Shown: in pieces, positions 28,089-38,005 of the stretch
Layout: each line of letters begins with the position of its first letter
Position numbering within the stretch: position 1 is the stretch's first letter
DNA from: Dictyoglomota bacterium
GTDB taxonomy: Bacteria > Dictyoglomota > Dictyoglomia > Dictyoglomales > Dictyoglomaceae
DNA: 56,379 nucleotides
NCBI GenBank assembly: GCA_029776735.1
Contig: JAKOUL010000080.1
Location: 1 to 56,379, forward strand
Direction of reading: 5' to 3'
Notes under the pieces: model-generated
Database searches by the model: none
Seen by the model: the letters and a program-made list of their open reading frames with translations, nothing else
What the model was told of the DNA's origin: nothing
Made by a program: the position numbers and the translations under genes

Positions 28089-30476
28089 TTACATAGAAGC
28101 TTTAAATCCTCTTAATCTTAAGGAATTAGAGACTACAAAGACAGAGCTAAATGCCATAGATATTCCAGCAATCATAGGATTAAGAAGTATCCCTATAAAT
28201 GGATAAAGCACTCCTGCTGCAATAGGTATTCCTATTACATTGTAAATAAATGCCCAGAACAAATTTCCTTTTATAGTATTTAAAGTCTTTTGACTTAGTT
28301 CTAATGCTCTTACAACTCCTTTTAGATCGCCACTCATTAGAATAATATCAGAAACTTCTATAGCCACATCAGTACCAGATCCTATAGCAATACTTAGATC
28401 CGCCTGAGATAGCACAGGAGCATCATTTATTCCATCCCCAACCATAGCTACTTTTTTACCATGATTCTGAAGTTCTTTTACCTTATTTACCTTATCTTCT
28501 GGCAAAACCTCAGCAAAAAAGTATGAAAATCCTAATTTCTCTGCAATTCTCTTCGCTGATATAAAGTTATCTCCTGTAATTATACCCACCTCATATCCCA
28601 TAACTTTAAGCTTTTCTACTACTTCTTTTGCTTCTTCCTTTAACTCATCTTGAAAAGAAAGGAACCCTATAGGCTTCGTATCTTCACTTACCATTACTAC
28701 TGTTTTAGCTTCATTAATCAGACTCTCAGATATTTCTTTTATCTTTTCCTCAAAGCCATTATATTTTCCAACAAAATATTTTTTATCCTCTAAGTATCCT
28801 TCTAAGCCCTTCCCAGGAATCTCCTTTATATTATTTATAGGTAAAGGAGAAATTCCCAATTTCTTTACGTCTTCCACAATAGCTTTTGCTATGGGGTGTT
28901 CTGAAAATCTTTCTAAAGAATAAGCAATCTCTAAAATCCTATCCTTATCAATCTCATCTAAAGGGATAACATCTTTTAGCATTAGTTTTCCATAAGTTAA
29001 TGTCCCTGTCTTATCAAAAATAACAGTATCAATTTTATTTGTTTTTTCAAGAACTTCTGCATTTCTTATAAGTATTCCCATTTGAGCCCCTTTTCCTACA
29101 CCTACTATTAATGCAGTAGGTGTAGCAAGTCCTAAAGCACAAGGACATGCAATAATCAAAACTGAAACAAAATTTACCAAAGCATACTTAAAAGATGGGG
29201 AAGGACCAAAGAAATACCATATTAAAAATGTCGTAATAGAAATAGTAATTACTGTAGGGACAAAAATACTTGCAATTTTATCCACAAGCCTCTGAATAGG
29301 AGCTTTACTACCTTGGGCTTCTTCTACAAGCCTAATTATTTGAGATAAGGTGGTCTCAGCTCCTACTTTCTCTGCTTCAATTTTTAAAACCCCATTTAAG
29401 TTAACAGTACCAGCAAAAACCCTATCCCCAATTTTTTTATCTACAGGAATACTTTCTCCTGTAAGCATAGACTCATCTACCGAAGAAAAACCTTCTATTA
29501 CTTTCCCATCTACAGGAACTCTTTCCGAAGGTTTTATAAGAATTATATCTCCCTTTACTACTTCATCTACAGAAATCTCTATAAATTCTTCTCCTCTTTT
29601 AACAAAAGTGGTCATAGGTTTTAAAGAGATCAAATTTTTAATTGACTGAGAAGTTTTACTTTTTGCTTTAGCCTCTAAATATCTACCCAGAAGAATAAAT
29701 GTGATAATTACAGTAGAAGTATCATAGTAAACCTCAGGAGATATTCCCATACCTGAGAAGAAAGATGGATAAAAAGTAACAAGAACACTGTAAAGATAGG
29801 CAGCTGTAGTTCCTAAAGCCACTAAAGTATTCATATCTGTAGTTTTGTGTCTTAATGCGGAGAAAGCGAATTTGTAAAATCTATATCCTCCATAAATCTG
29901 CACAGGAGTAGCAAGTATAAAAAGAAGTAGAGGAGAAAATTTCAAAAACATACTTCCTACAAATACAGGCATTGTAAAGATCAAACTTATTAGAAATCTT
30001 CTTTCTATATCTTTTAATTCTTTTTGTCTGTATTTCTCTTCTACATCTTCCAAACCCTCTTTCTTTGGTTCCAAAGCCTCATAACCTATATTCTTAATTA
30101 CCTTCTGTACTACCTTATAGCTTGTTAAAGATGGAATATATTCAATATAAAGTTCTTCCTTAGCAAAATTTACATCTGCCTTTACAACTCCATCTATATT
30201 CCTTACTGCATCTTCTATCCTCTTAGCACAGCTTGCACAGCTCATTCCAACAATTGGAAGAATGGCTTTAGATGTAATCACTTCATATCCAATATCTTCT
30301 ATTCTCTTTTTTATCTCAGAGATATTAACATCTTCACCTAAAATCTCTGCTCTTTCCAAAGATAAATTTACATTTACATCCTGAATGCCATCTAATTCTT
30401 TTAAGGCATTCTCTATCCTCAATGCACAGGAGGCACAGGTCATACCCGATATAGGTAATTCTACTTTCTTAGTCAT
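28089..30476 (-). CDS. copA: Copper-translocating P1B-type ATPase (CopA-like)
   Basis: The start is the ATG of MTKKVELPI with GGAGG upstream. The 795-residue protein has two N-terminal heavy-metal domains with CxxC at 14-17 (GMTCASC) and 80-83 (GMSCASC), eight membrane spans, the TGES actuator motif, the membrane metal site CPC in [14 protein letters not shown], the phosphorylation motif DKTGTL, an HP motif in SEHPIAKAI, and [13 protein letters not shown] plus the late YN and MxxSS membrane residues point to Cu(I)/Ag(I) export across the inner membrane. A YHS mini-protein follows in the same unit. No CsoR or CueR regulator is adjacent. Confidence 0.96.
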   Translation of the reverse strand: MTKKVELPISGMTCASCALRIENALKELDGIQDVNVNLSLERAEILGEDVNISEIKKRIEDIGYEVITSKAILPIVGMSCASCAKRIEDAVRNIDGVVKADVNFAKEELYIEYIPSLTSYKVVQKVIKNIGYEALEPKKEGLEDVEEKYRQKELKDIERRFLISLIFTMPVFVGSMFLKFSPLLLFILATPVQIYGGYRFYKFAFSALRHKTTDMNTLVALGTTAAYLYSVLVTFYPSFFSGMGISPEVYYDTSTVIITFILLGRYLEAKAKSKTSQSIKNLISLKPMTTFVKRGEEFIEISVDEVVKGDIILIKPSERVPVDGKVIEGFSSVDESMLTGESIPVDKKIGDRVFAGTVNLNGVLKIEAEKVGAETTLSQIIRLVEEAQGSKAPIQRLVDKIASIFVPTVITISITTFLIWYFFGPSPSFKYALVNFVSVLIIACPCALGLATPTALIVGVGKGAQMGILIRNAEVLEKTNKIDTVIFDKTGTLTYGKLMLKDVIPLDEIDKDRILEIAYSLERFSEHPIAKAIVEDVKKLGISPLPINNIKEIPGKGLEGYLEDKKYFVGKYNGFEEKIKEISESLINEAKTVVMVSEDTKPIGFLSFQDELKEEAKEVVEKLKVMGYEVGIITGDNFISAKRIAEKLGFSYFFAEVLPEDKVNKVKELQNHGKKVAMVGDGINDAPVLSQADLSIAIGSGTDVAIEVSDIILMSGDLKGVVRALELSQKTLNTIKGNLFWAFIYNVIGIPIAAGVLYPFIGILLNPMIAGISMAFSSVFVVSNSLRLRGFKASM

Positions 30477-30547
30477 ATTTAAAACTACCTCCAAATTTTT
30501 CTTGTTATATTTTATACCTTTTTAGTAGGAAATCAACTTAAAAATTT

Positions 30548-31048
30548 TTAAATATTTATAAGTTCTTTTTTAATCTCTTCTTGTACAGTATCTCTGTTAT
30601 CATAAGTCAAGTAATATATCTTTCCATACTTTTTGAAATCTGGGATAAAATCTCTATGAAGAGAAGCAATAATGTTTTTATCACTTTCTAAGAGTGAATA
30701 TAGTCTCTCCCTAAATCTATCTGATAAAAACTCCATTTTACCTATCTCGTCCAAAATAAAAACCTCACCTTCTTGACAAAATATATCCTCAATTATGATA
30801 TTAAACTTATCCATATCAAGAAAATATTTCCCAAATTTATAAGGTGTCTCTTTAAAGATAGAAGCAAAATCAAAACTTTCTCCTGTTTTTAAATCTACAA
30901 GGGTAAAACCAACTCTAACATTATCTTTCCTAACTTCTTCTGTAATAAATCCGCAAGTAGTAATTCCTCTTTTAAGACAAAATTCATTTACTTTTTTTAA
31001 AAGAGTTGTTTTTCCTATACCCGATTTCCCTGTAACAAATATTTTCAT
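30548..31048 (-). CDS. THEP1-type nucleoside-triphosphatase
   Basis: The 166-residue P-loop protein has Walker A GKSGIGKTT at the N-terminus, a Walker B-like VFILDEIGKMEF, and the family segments CGFITEEVR and GFTLVDLKTGE. It matches the THEP1 family known from hyperthermophiles such as Aquifex, which hydrolyses ATP, GTP and other NTPs; the cellular role is unknown. It diverges from the FGGY kinase across only 47 bp. GGTGA lies before the ATG. Confidence 0.88.
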   Translation of the reverse strand: MKIFVTGKSGIGKTTLLKKVNEFCLKRGITTCGFITEEVRKDNVRVGFTLVDLKTGESFDFASIFKETPYKFGKYFLDMDKFNIIIEDIFCQEGEVFILDEIGKMEFLSDRFRERLYSLLESDKNIIASLHRDFIPDFKKYGKIYYLTYDNRDTVQEEIKKELINI

Positions 31049-31058
31049 GAATTCACCA

Positions 31059-31088
31059 TTGAATTATAAAAATTTTTGTATTATATCA
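31059..31088. promoter_or_regulatory. Overlapping divergent promoters of the THEP1 and FGGY kinase genes
   Basis: Minus strand: TGATATAAT, an extended -10, with TATAAT at 31080-31085. Plus strand: TTGAAT (31059-31064) with TTATAT or TATATC 16-17 bp later (31081-31087). The two -10 elements occupy the same bases, so the genes may compete for polymerase. The plus-strand start would fall within a few bases of the kinase ATG. Confidence 0.5.
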
Positions 31089-31095
31089 TAGACTA

Positions 31096-32481
31096 ATGTA
31101 CTTTATTACTATTGATTTTGGGACTACAAATTTCAAAATATTTTTGTGGGATTATAATGGAAAAATAATCCTCAGAAGATCTTTTCCCACACCCATCTTG
31201 TCGGATAATACTATTGATCCCTTTGCTATTTTAAAAATTATTAACGACTTTTTTAATAGCTTAGAAAGAAGATACAAAAAAATAGAAGGCATATCGGTAA
31301 CAGGAATGGGAGAGGCAGGACTTTTAGTAGATAAGAAGGGAAATCCTCTAACTCCAATTTTTTCATGGCTTAGCGAGAAAGGCTCTGAAGAGCTAAAAAT
31401 TCTTGAGTGTGAAAGAGAAAAGCTCTTCAATATTACAGGCTTAAAAATACTTCCCAAATACTCCTTAGCTAAAATACTCTGGTTAAAAAAATATGAGAAA
31501 GAAGTATGGGAAAAAAGCTATAAATGGTTAAATGCTGTTGATTTCATCAACTTCTATCTTACAGATAAGATGGTCACAGATTATACACTTGCCAGTAGAA
31601 TGCTTCTTTTTGATATCAAAAAGAAAAGATGGTCCAAAGAGATCCTAAAATCTTTTGACATTCCAGAAGAAAAACTTCCCCAAATACAACCTCTTGGAAC
31701 TATAATAGGAGAAATCAACCCCATTTTATCCAGAAAATTTTCCCTACCTAAGTTTCCCATAATATTAGGAGGACATGATCACCCTGTAGCAAGTTTATCC
31801 CTTAATCTTAAAAATTCTCTCCTTGATTCTTGGGGAACAGCAGAAGCCTATTTAATTCATACAAGGGAACCTCTCCTTAAAGAGGACATAAGGAAACTGG
31901 GTTTCTCTGTGGGATGTATAAAAGATGATCTCTATTATCTAATAGCAGGGATCCCCTTCTCTGGAGGGATTAAAAAATGGTTAAAGGAAAACATGAGATG
32001 GGAAATATTGCCTAAAAAGAAATCAAGCAAAGTTTTATTTTTCCCATACCTTCTTGGAGAAAAACTATCCCAAAAGGATGTCCTTATTAAAGGTTTCTTT
32101 TATGGGATAGATCATAACACCACCATCGATGATTTAAAAACAGCTGTATGGGAAGGAGTCTTTTACGAAAGTAGAGATATTATTGAAAATATTAAGAATT
32201 TAGGTATAGATATGGAAAAGATTATATTAACAGGGGGAATGAGCAGATTTAAATCCTTAATAGAACTAAAGGCTAATATTTTAAATATACCTCTTTATGT
32301 ATCTTCAGAAAAAGAACTAACCTCAAAGGGCTTAGCATGGGCTATTGTAAGAGCTGTAAATCCTGAAAATATAGATAACTTTCAAGAAAAGTCCTTTTAT
32401 ATTATAGATCCCAATAGTAAAAAGGAATATGAAGAAAAATTTGAGGAATATAAAAAAATAAAGGACCTGCTGGGGATATAG
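31096..32481 (+). CDS. FGGY-family carbohydrate kinase
   Basis: The 461-residue sugar kinase shows the N-terminal phosphate-binding segment TIDFGTTNFKIFLWD, the family's GMGEAGLLVDKKGNPL stretch, a central G-G-H-D-H-P motif, and the C-terminal ATP-site block KIILTGGMSRFKSLIELKANIL. FGGY kinases phosphorylate xylulose, fuculose, rhamnulose, gluconate, glycerol and related compounds; the substrate cannot be fixed here. No Shine-Dalgarno precedes the ATG and the predicted transcript start is almost at the ATG, so it may be translated from a leaderless mRNA. The last codons are part of the terminator stem of the convergent sugar locus. It may phosphorylate a sugar released by that locus, but this is only positional inference. 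Confidence 0.88.
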   Translation: MYFITIDFGTTNFKIFLWDYNGKIILRRSFPTPILSDNTIDPFAILKIINDFFNSLERRYKKIEGISVTGMGEAGLLVDKKGNPLTPIFSWLSEKGSEELKILECEREKLFNITGLKILPKYSLAKILWLKKYEKEVWEKSYKWLNAVDFINFYLTDKMVTDYTLASRMLLFDIKKKRWSKEILKSFDIPEEKLPQIQPLGTIIGEINPILSRKFSLPKFPIILGGHDHPVASLSLNLKNSLLDSWGTAEAYLIHTREPLLKEDIRKLGFSVGCIKDDLYYLIAGIPFSGGIKKWLKENMRWEILPKKKSSKVLFFPYLLGEKLSQKDVLIKGFFYGIDHNTTIDDLKTAVWEGVFYESRDIIENIKNLGIDMEKIILTGGMSRFKSLIELKANILNIPLYVSSEKELTSKGLAWAIVRAVNPENIDNFQEKSFYIIDPNSKKEYEEKFEEYKKIKDLLGI

Positions 32482-32495
32482 AGTCCAGCAGGTCC
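32463..32495 (-). terminator. Intrinsic terminator ending the large carbohydrate locus
   Basis: Eleven-base arms GGACCTGCTGG and CCAGCAGGTCC flank an 11-base loop. On the minus strand the stem is followed by TTTATTTTTTTA. The stem overlaps the last codons of the convergent FGGY kinase, an economical arrangement. Confidence 0.88.
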
Positions 32496-32506
32496 AAGTT
32501 GCTAAC

Positions 32507-33838
32507 TTACTTTAAACCTTCCAAAACAGAATTTATGGCAGCCTCAAATTTAGGTCTTGAGGCTTTTATAGACTTTGCTGGATTAGCTACATCTATTTGA
32601 TCCATCAACTCGGTAAAACCAGGAATTCCTGCTACAGGATTTATTACTACTCTTGTGGCAGCATCCATCAAAATATTGTAGATTTCTTTTCCTCCAACTT
32701 TTTCAATTTGATTCTTTACTATCAAGTCTTTTTCTTTATCTGTAGGTAGGAGCGTCCAAAGAAGATATAAAGCTGCAAGCTCAGGTTCTTTTGTAGAAGA
32801 TGCTATAGCCCAAGCAGAATCGTCTCCTTCATCGGCACTTTTCTTCTTACTATCAGGTCCCTTAGGAAAAGGAACCATTCCAAGTTTGTTTCCTAATGCA
32901 TCCCTCATAGTACCAAGATCCCAAGGACCCCAATAATCCATGCAGGTAATACCTTTCTGAAATCTTCCTTGAGGATCCTCCCACCAATCTGCAGGTCTCA
33001 TTTTGTACTTAGTGTCCATATCATATACTGCTTGAAATGCTCTATATGCTTTAGGATTATCCATAGCAAAAATTGGCTTTCCACCTATATATTTAACAAT
33101 CTCTACGTCATTGCTCCAGAGAAATGGCTGATATGTTCTCCAGCTTGTATAGGCATATTGGTCAATTTTACCATCTCCATTGATATCTTGAGTGAGTTGT
33201 TTCCCAAGGTCAAAGAAGGTATTCCATGTCCACTTTCCTTGTTTATAAAGCTCTAAAGGATCAGGAAGCCCTGCCATCTCAAATTTCTCTTTATTGTAGT
33301 AGAGAATATAAGGAAATACATTATCATTGTATATATTTGTTACTGCATAAATTTGTCCTCTCCAAGTAAAATAATCCAAGATGGGCTTTCTAAATCCTAC
33401 TGCATTCACAAGATCCTTGTTTTTGAAATCAATGTATTTATTAAGGGGAAGAAGCATTTTCTTCATCATCCATGTAGGTTTTTGTCTGCTATCTATATAA
33501 ACTATGTCCGCCCCTGATCCAGAAAGAATAGCTGCGGTTTGTTTTTCCACTTTTGTTTCCCAAGTTACATATACAATTTTTACCTTAGCCCCAGTAATTT
33601 TTTCAAACTCCTCCCTTGCTTGTTTAGGAGATCTTACTCCAGGAATACTACTTTTTTCTTCCTCAGGCCAATGTTGCCATACATAAAGAGTTTTCCCTCT
33701 ATATTTTTGGGTATCAATGTTTAAGGTATAATTTCCAAATTTTACAGAATATACCCTTTGTCCAAATCCAGGAACAAAGCTTAAAAAGGCAAAAAATACT
33801 AAGAAAATACTTACAAATAGAGCTTTTTTATTTCTCAT
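32507..33838 (-). CDS. ABC sugar-binding lipoprotein/periplasmic protein, copy 1 (locus 3' end)
   Basis: The 443-residue CUT1-type solute-binding protein has a signal peptide (KK, hydrophobic core, cleavage near GFGQ at about residue 26). Family-1 binding-protein segments include EEFEKITGAKVKIVYVTWE, GSGADIVYID and YNKEKFEMAGLPDPLELYKQGKWTW. An EF-hand-like calcium loop DINGDGKIDQY is present. It captures an oligosaccharide outside the inner membrane for the permeases of this locus. It is a close full-length paralog of the product of 47060-48385, about three-quarters identical by eye. It sits last in the operon, 15 nt after the GH5 gene, which links it to GH5 products. Confidence 0.92.
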   Translation of the reverse strand: MRNKKALFVSIFLVFFAFLSFVPGFGQRVYSVKFGNYTLNIDTQKYRGKTLYVWQHWPEEEKSSIPGVRSPKQAREEFEKITGAKVKIVYVTWETKVEKQTAAILSGSGADIVYIDSRQKPTWMMKKMLLPLNKYIDFKNKDLVNAVGFRKPILDYFTWRGQIYAVTNIYNDNVFPYILYYNKEKFEMAGLPDPLELYKQGKWTWNTFFDLGKQLTQDINGDGKIDQYAYTSWRTYQPFLWSNDVEIVKYIGGKPIFAMDNPKAYRAFQAVYDMDTKYKMRPADWWEDPQGRFQKGITCMDYWGPWDLGTMRDALGNKLGMVPFPKGPDSKKKSADEGDDSAWAIASSTKEPELAALYLLWTLLPTDKEKDLIVKNQIEKVGGKEIYNILMDAATRVVINPVAGIPGFTELMDQIDVANPAKSIKASRPKFEAAINSVLEGLK

Positions 33839-33853
33839 CTAATTAAACCCTCC

Positions 33854-35485
33854 CTACTTAAAAATTTCTAATGAGGTCTCCAAAGTAATTCCTTCAGGGA
33901 AAAATTCAAAAATAATTTTTACATCTCTATCTATTTTTTCTACTACATCCTTTCTTATAGTTACTTGAAGATCATTTACGCTGAAATCATCCCACCCCCT
34001 AAGGTATGGAGTCCAAGAATCTCTTATAGGTTTTCCATCTTTAGCTCCAAATACTTTTATGGCACACAGACGAGTACCATTAAATGCTATGTAAAAATTA
34101 AGATCTCTTGGAACTCCTCTTACTATATTAAAAGGCTTATCCAAAAGAACAGGATTTTTATATTGAACTATTTCTAAAGGATAATCTACACTTTTTGTAA
34201 ATTTAAAGATTAATGTCCCCAAAGTTCCATATTCTCCAGGTTTCAGAATCTGTTTTATTAAAGAGCTTTTTAATATGACTTTTTCTTTCCCATTAAGTTC
34301 ATAATCCTTTCCCTTCTCTAATTTTTTAGTTCCAAGATATACATCTTTCAACTCATTTCCATTTAGTTCCATATTTATTTCTTTATCTTTTATATTTTCT
34401 GACTCTTTGATAAACAAAACTCCTGGATTTAAGAAGGAATTGGGATTTCCATAAGAAGCATTTATTATAAATCTTATTGAGGTTTCATCTCTCCAGACCC
34501 TATTCCTACGATCATAATTACTACCATTGTCCCAATAAAAAGTCGCCATATCATATTTTTTTGCTACCCTAATCAAATTATCATACCAGTACCATTCTGC
34601 AGGCTTATTCCCATTAAATAATCCATATTCTCCTATAATAAATGCATAATCTCTAAATTTTTCTTTAACAATCCTAATATCTTTGTCCATCTGTTCTTTA
34701 TCTGCCTGAGTTCCCCATGTCTTTCTTCCCCACCAATTAGCAGTAAAGTCCCAAGGAGAATAGTAGTGAATACCAATTATAATATTGGGATCTTTTGGTG
34801 GAACAAAATATTTCTCAGCCTTATAAGTATCTGTTGATAAAGGAGGAACTACCACAAGTCTTTTATCATTAAATCCTCCAGAATTTCTTATTAATTTTAA
34901 GATTTTCTCATTTACTTCATTTTGAATAGCACCTGCAACATCATCAGAATACCCTTCGTATACAGGCTCATTTACTATTTCAAATATCAATTTTTCAGAG
35001 TAGTCCTTAAATCTATCTGCAATTTGCATCCATAATTTTTCAAGTTTCTTAATAGTACCTTCTTTATCCTGCTTCATTTCTCCACTTAACCATCGCCAAG
35101 AATCGTGATGTACATTTATTATCACATATAAATCTCTATCTAATGCCATTTTCACAACTTCTTCTACTCTGTCCATCCATGCTTTATCCACTTTATAATC
35201 AGGGGCTGGTCCCATATGATCCACCCATGTAACAGGTATTCTTACACTCTTAAATCCAATCTTCTTTATATCATCAAATACATAGGATTCGGTTTTAGGA
35301 TTTCCCCAAGAAGTTTCATCAGGTATCGCATCTAATGAATTACCTAAATTCCAACCAGGATCCATTTCTTTTACTGCCTGGTGAGGGGTCTTATAGTCAA
35401 ATACACCTTGATATGTAGTCACGTTTGCTCCTCCCATTACAAAAATGAATATTATAAACAAACAAAATGCTACAATCTTTTTCAC
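33854..35485 (-). CDS. Secreted GH5 endo-beta-glucanase with CBM_X2-like domain
   Basis: The 543-residue protein has a signal peptide (cleavage near residue 20). The GH5 catalytic barrel (about 35-345) carries GWNLGNSLDA, SVRIPVTW, NVHHDSW, acid/base Glu173 in EIVNEPVYEG and nucleophile Glu286 in IIGEYGLFNG. The spacing and motifs resemble subfamily 4 (endoglucanase, xyloglucanase or lichenase). Residues about 353-435 resemble the CBM_X2 module (INMELNGNELKDVYLG, then LEKGKDYELNG). A further beta-rich domain covers about 440-543. It should cut beta-1,4-glucan type polysaccharides outside the cell. It is co-transcribed with a stand-alone binding protein upstream and a solute-binding protein downstream. 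Confidence 0.93.
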   Translation of the reverse strand: MKKIVAFCLFIIFIFVMGGANVTTYQGVFDYKTPHQAVKEMDPGWNLGNSLDAIPDETSWGNPKTESYVFDDIKKIGFKSVRIPVTWVDHMGPAPDYKVDKAWMDRVEEVVKMALDRDLYVIINVHHDSWRWLSGEMKQDKEGTIKKLEKLWMQIADRFKDYSEKLIFEIVNEPVYEGYSDDVAGAIQNEVNEKILKLIRNSGGFNDKRLVVVPPLSTDTYKAEKYFVPPKDPNIIIGIHYYSPWDFTANWWGRKTWGTQADKEQMDKDIRIVKEKFRDYAFIIGEYGLFNGNKPAEWYWYDNLIRVAKKYDMATFYWDNGSNYDRRNRVWRDETSIRFIINASYGNPNSFLNPGVLFIKESENIKDKEINMELNGNELKDVYLGTKKLEKGKDYELNGKEKVILKSSLIKQILKPGEYGTLGTLIFKFTKSVDYPLEIVQYKNPVLLDKPFNIVRGVPRDLNFYIAFNGTRLCAIKVFGAKDGKPIRDSWTPYLRGWDDFSVNDLQVTIRKDVVEKIDRDVKIIFEFFPEGITLETSLEIFK

Positions 35486-35503
35486 CCTAAATTCCTCCCC
35501 TTA

Positions 35504-36079
35504 TTACTTTACAAACTTTATATCATCTACATATAAAATAGTGTCTCCTGCAGGAGCCCCAGAAACTTCAATAGACATACCCCATATTCTCTTAAGATCA
35601 ACTGTAAAAGATTTAAGAGGAACAGAGATTTTTGTCCAGGAAGTAGAAACCCCTCCAGTAATAGTAAATTTTTCTGAATATTTTTCTTCCTCATTAGCCT
35701 TAGTAGGTGCCTCTACTAATGTAATAAGAAGATTATAATTATCAGATTTTTCTGCTTTTATATAGAACTCTAAGCTATTAAACTGGGAAAGATCAAAAAT
35801 TTTACTTGTGTTATTTAAATCCCATTTAGTAAAATTTATTCCCATACCAGCCCACCAACTGGTCCAAACAAAATAAATCTTTATACTTTTCTTTCCTGAA
35901 AAAGCAATTCCTTCCACTTCTTCTACCTTACAACCTTCTGGAGCAGCCCAAAAACCTAAGGAAGAAAGATTTGATTCCTCTTTTTCTCCATCGTAAATTA
36001 ATATCTCTTTTGATGTTTGAGAGAATGTTGAAGAAATCAAAAGAGAAAGTAACAAGGCTACCCAAAAAAGCTTTTTCAT
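35504..36079 (-). CDS. Secreted stand-alone carbohydrate-binding-module-like protein
   Basis: The start is the ATG with GGAGG 8 nt upstream. The 191-residue protein has a signal peptide (cleavage near FSQ-TSK) and then one jelly-roll domain: LIYDGEKEESNLSSLGFW, WWAGMGINF, FDLSQFNSLEFYIKAE, WTKISVPLKSF and the closing LYVDDIKFVK. This order is typical of CBM11/CIA30-like galactose-binding folds. No catalytic or transport domain is attached. It may tether the polysaccharide near the cell or help GH5, whose gene follows after 18 nt. The exact CBM family is uncertain. Confidence 0.75.
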   Translation of the reverse strand: MKKLFWVALLLSLLISSTFSQTSKEILIYDGEKEESNLSSLGFWAAPEGCKVEEVEGIAFSGKKSIKIYFVWTSWWAGMGINFTKWDLNNTSKIFDLSQFNSLEFYIKAEKSDNYNLLITLVEAPTKANEEEKYSEKFTITGGVSTSWTKISVPLKSFTVDLKRIWGMSIEVSGAPAGDTILYVDDIKFVK

Positions 36080-36110
36080 ATAAAACACCTCCTTATTTAT
36101 ATTTAAAAAC

Positions 36111-37058
36111 TTATCCTATAATACCTGTCCTTTCTATGCTTTCCACAAAGAATCTTTGGGTAAATAGATAGAAAATTAACATAGGTAATATCACAAGAAT
36201 CGCACCTGCATATTGAGGAGGAAGTATCAACAAAGGATCCCAAATCTGAGTTCCACCAGTAATTATTGCTTTAATATTAGCTAAATTTAGACTCAGAGTA
36301 TATTTTTCAAAATCACCTATATATACTGATGGTTCAAAAACATCATTCCAATGCCAGACCAAAGAAAACAGAAAAACAGTTACCACAGCAGGTATAGAGT
36401 TAGGTATGAAGATTCTTACATAAGTTTGAAATGGCGAAGCTCCATCCACATAAGCAGCTTCTTCCAACTCCTGAGACATTCCTCTAAAAAACTGCCTAAA
36501 TATATATATAAAAAGTCCACTTCTCAACCCACCCCCTAATATAGTAGGTAGTATTATGGGATAATAAGTGTTCAGGAGATTAAGAGGCTCACCTCTTATT
36601 AAACTTATAATTCCAAGGATATCAAATCTTTGATAAAAAACATAAAGAGGAATAAGAAGAACCTGCGGAGGAACGATAAGGGTAAAAAGAATAAGGGCAA
36701 AGATAAACTCCTTCTCTCTAAATTTAAATCTTGCTAGACCATATCCAATCATAGAGCAACTTATTACATTAAATATAGCTGGTATTATAGAAATTAAAAG
36801 GCTATTCTTAAATGCATTAAAGTAGTTCAAAGAGTTAAAAGCAAGCTTAAAATTTTCAAAAGTTAAATGCTTAGGTATCCAAACCACCGTAGGATCTATT
36901 AAATCTTCTCTGCTTTTTAATGCCGTACTTAACATAAAAAGTATAGGTCTAATTAATACATAGGATAGTCCTAAAAAAAGCAAAATTTTTAAAATAGAAA
37001 TTATAATTTTTGATATTCTACGTCTCCATATAGCTATAAGTTCTTCTCTTTGATACAT
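36111..37058 (-). CDS. Sugar ABC transporter permease, MalG type (pair B)
   Basis: The 315-residue inner-membrane protein has six predicted spans. The EAA motif reads EEAAYVDGASPFQTYVRIFIPNSIPAV, the contact site for the ATPase. The N-terminal segment ALKSREDLIDPTVVWIPKHLTFENFKLAF is typical of CUT1 MalG proteins. It pairs with the MalF-type gene 13 nt upstream (37072-37992). Together they form the second permease pair of this locus. No ATPase gene is nearby, so a shared MsmK/MalK-type ATPase from elsewhere is expected. Confidence 0.93.
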   Translation of the reverse strand: MYQREELIAIWRRRISKIIISILKILLFLGLSYVLIRPILFMLSTALKSREDLIDPTVVWIPKHLTFENFKLAFNSLNYFNAFKNSLLISIIPAIFNVISCSMIGYGLARFKFREKEFIFALILFTLIVPPQVLLIPLYVFYQRFDILGIISLIRGEPLNLLNTYYPIILPTILGGGLRSGLFIYIFRQFFRGMSQELEEAAYVDGASPFQTYVRIFIPNSIPAVVTVFLFSLVWHWNDVFEPSVYIGDFEKYTLSLNLANIKAIITGGTQIWDPLLILPPQYAGAILVILPMLIFYLFTQRFFVESIERTGIIG

Positions 37059-37071
37059 ATAAATTTCCTCC

Positions 37072-37992
37072 CTATTCGTTCATATAGAACACTCTTTTAG
37101 AGATAATCCATATCACTACAAGAAGTAAAATACCAATAATAAGAAAATAGAGCCACGCTATAGCAGCGCTGTAGCCATGTTGCAGTCTTCCAAAAGCTAC
37201 GTCTAAGATATATCTAAGTACACTGTTGCTATAATCTGTAAAGGAATCTATAACTGTATAAACCACGTTTACTAAAATAATCGGAGAAATCATAGGAAGA
37301 GTTACTTTCCAAAAAGTCTCCCAAGCTGTAGCACCTTCCACACTTGCTACTTCATATAACGAAGAGGGGATAGATTGTAGTCCTGCTAAGAATATAAGTA
37401 TCTGTACTCCCGATTTCCATATAATCTCATATATCCTATCTATTGCATCTATTATAGGCAAAATAAAGGGAATATTACCTGTAATACGAATAAGAAATGC
37501 TCTAAAATCTATTCCCTGCACGAAAGGAGAATTAGAAAGTGCCATCCCCGCTTGAGCACCAATATTAAATTGTTCCAAAGAATTAGATTCTAATACATAA
37601 AGAAGTGCTCCAGACATTACTACCACAGGTAAGAAGAATATAGCCCTAACAAGAGCTCTTCCTCTAAACTTTTGATTGAGAAGAATAGCAATAAATAAGG
37701 CAAACATTATTATTAGAGGTATATCAACCAATATATTACCTACTTCTGTAGTTAAATACTGTATAAAGGTAGGATCCTCTCTAATGGCTTTAATGAAATT
37801 TCTGAATCCTACAAAAACAACTTTATAACCATCTGGAGAAACATCAAGTTCACTAAAAGCGAATATTATGGATTGTATAAATGGCCATGCAAAAAAGATT
37901 AAAAAACCAATTAACCAAGGATATACAAACAATCTTCCGGTTCTTGCTTGTCTTTGAGCTAAAGTCTTCACTTTTTTATTTTTTCTTGCCAT
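37072..37992 (-). CDS. Sugar ABC transporter permease, MalF type (pair B)
   Basis: I start at the ATG of MARKNKK because AGGGGGAA precedes it; an in-frame GTG 24 nt upstream lies before that site. The 306-residue protein has six spans and the EAA motif YEVASVEGATAWETFWKVTLPMISPII. The long periplasmic part between spans (residues about 130-190) contains FNIGAQAGMALSNSPFVQGIDF, unlike pair A. It forms the channel with the following MalG-type protein. It follows the DUF5696-like gene by 13 nt. Confidence 0.92.
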   Translation of the reverse strand: MARKNKKVKTLAQRQARTGRLFVYPWLIGFLIFFAWPFIQSIIFAFSELDVSPDGYKVVFVGFRNFIKAIREDPTFIQYLTTEVGNILVDIPLIIMFALFIAILLNQKFRGRALVRAIFFLPVVVMSGALLYVLESNSLEQFNIGAQAGMALSNSPFVQGIDFRAFLIRITGNIPFILPIIDAIDRIYEIIWKSGVQILIFLAGLQSIPSSLYEVASVEGATAWETFWKVTLPMISPIILVNVVYTVIDSFTDYSNSVLRYILDVAFGRLQHGYSAAIAWLYFLIIGILLLVVIWIISKRVFYMNE

Positions 37993-38005
37993 ATAACATT
38001 CCCCC

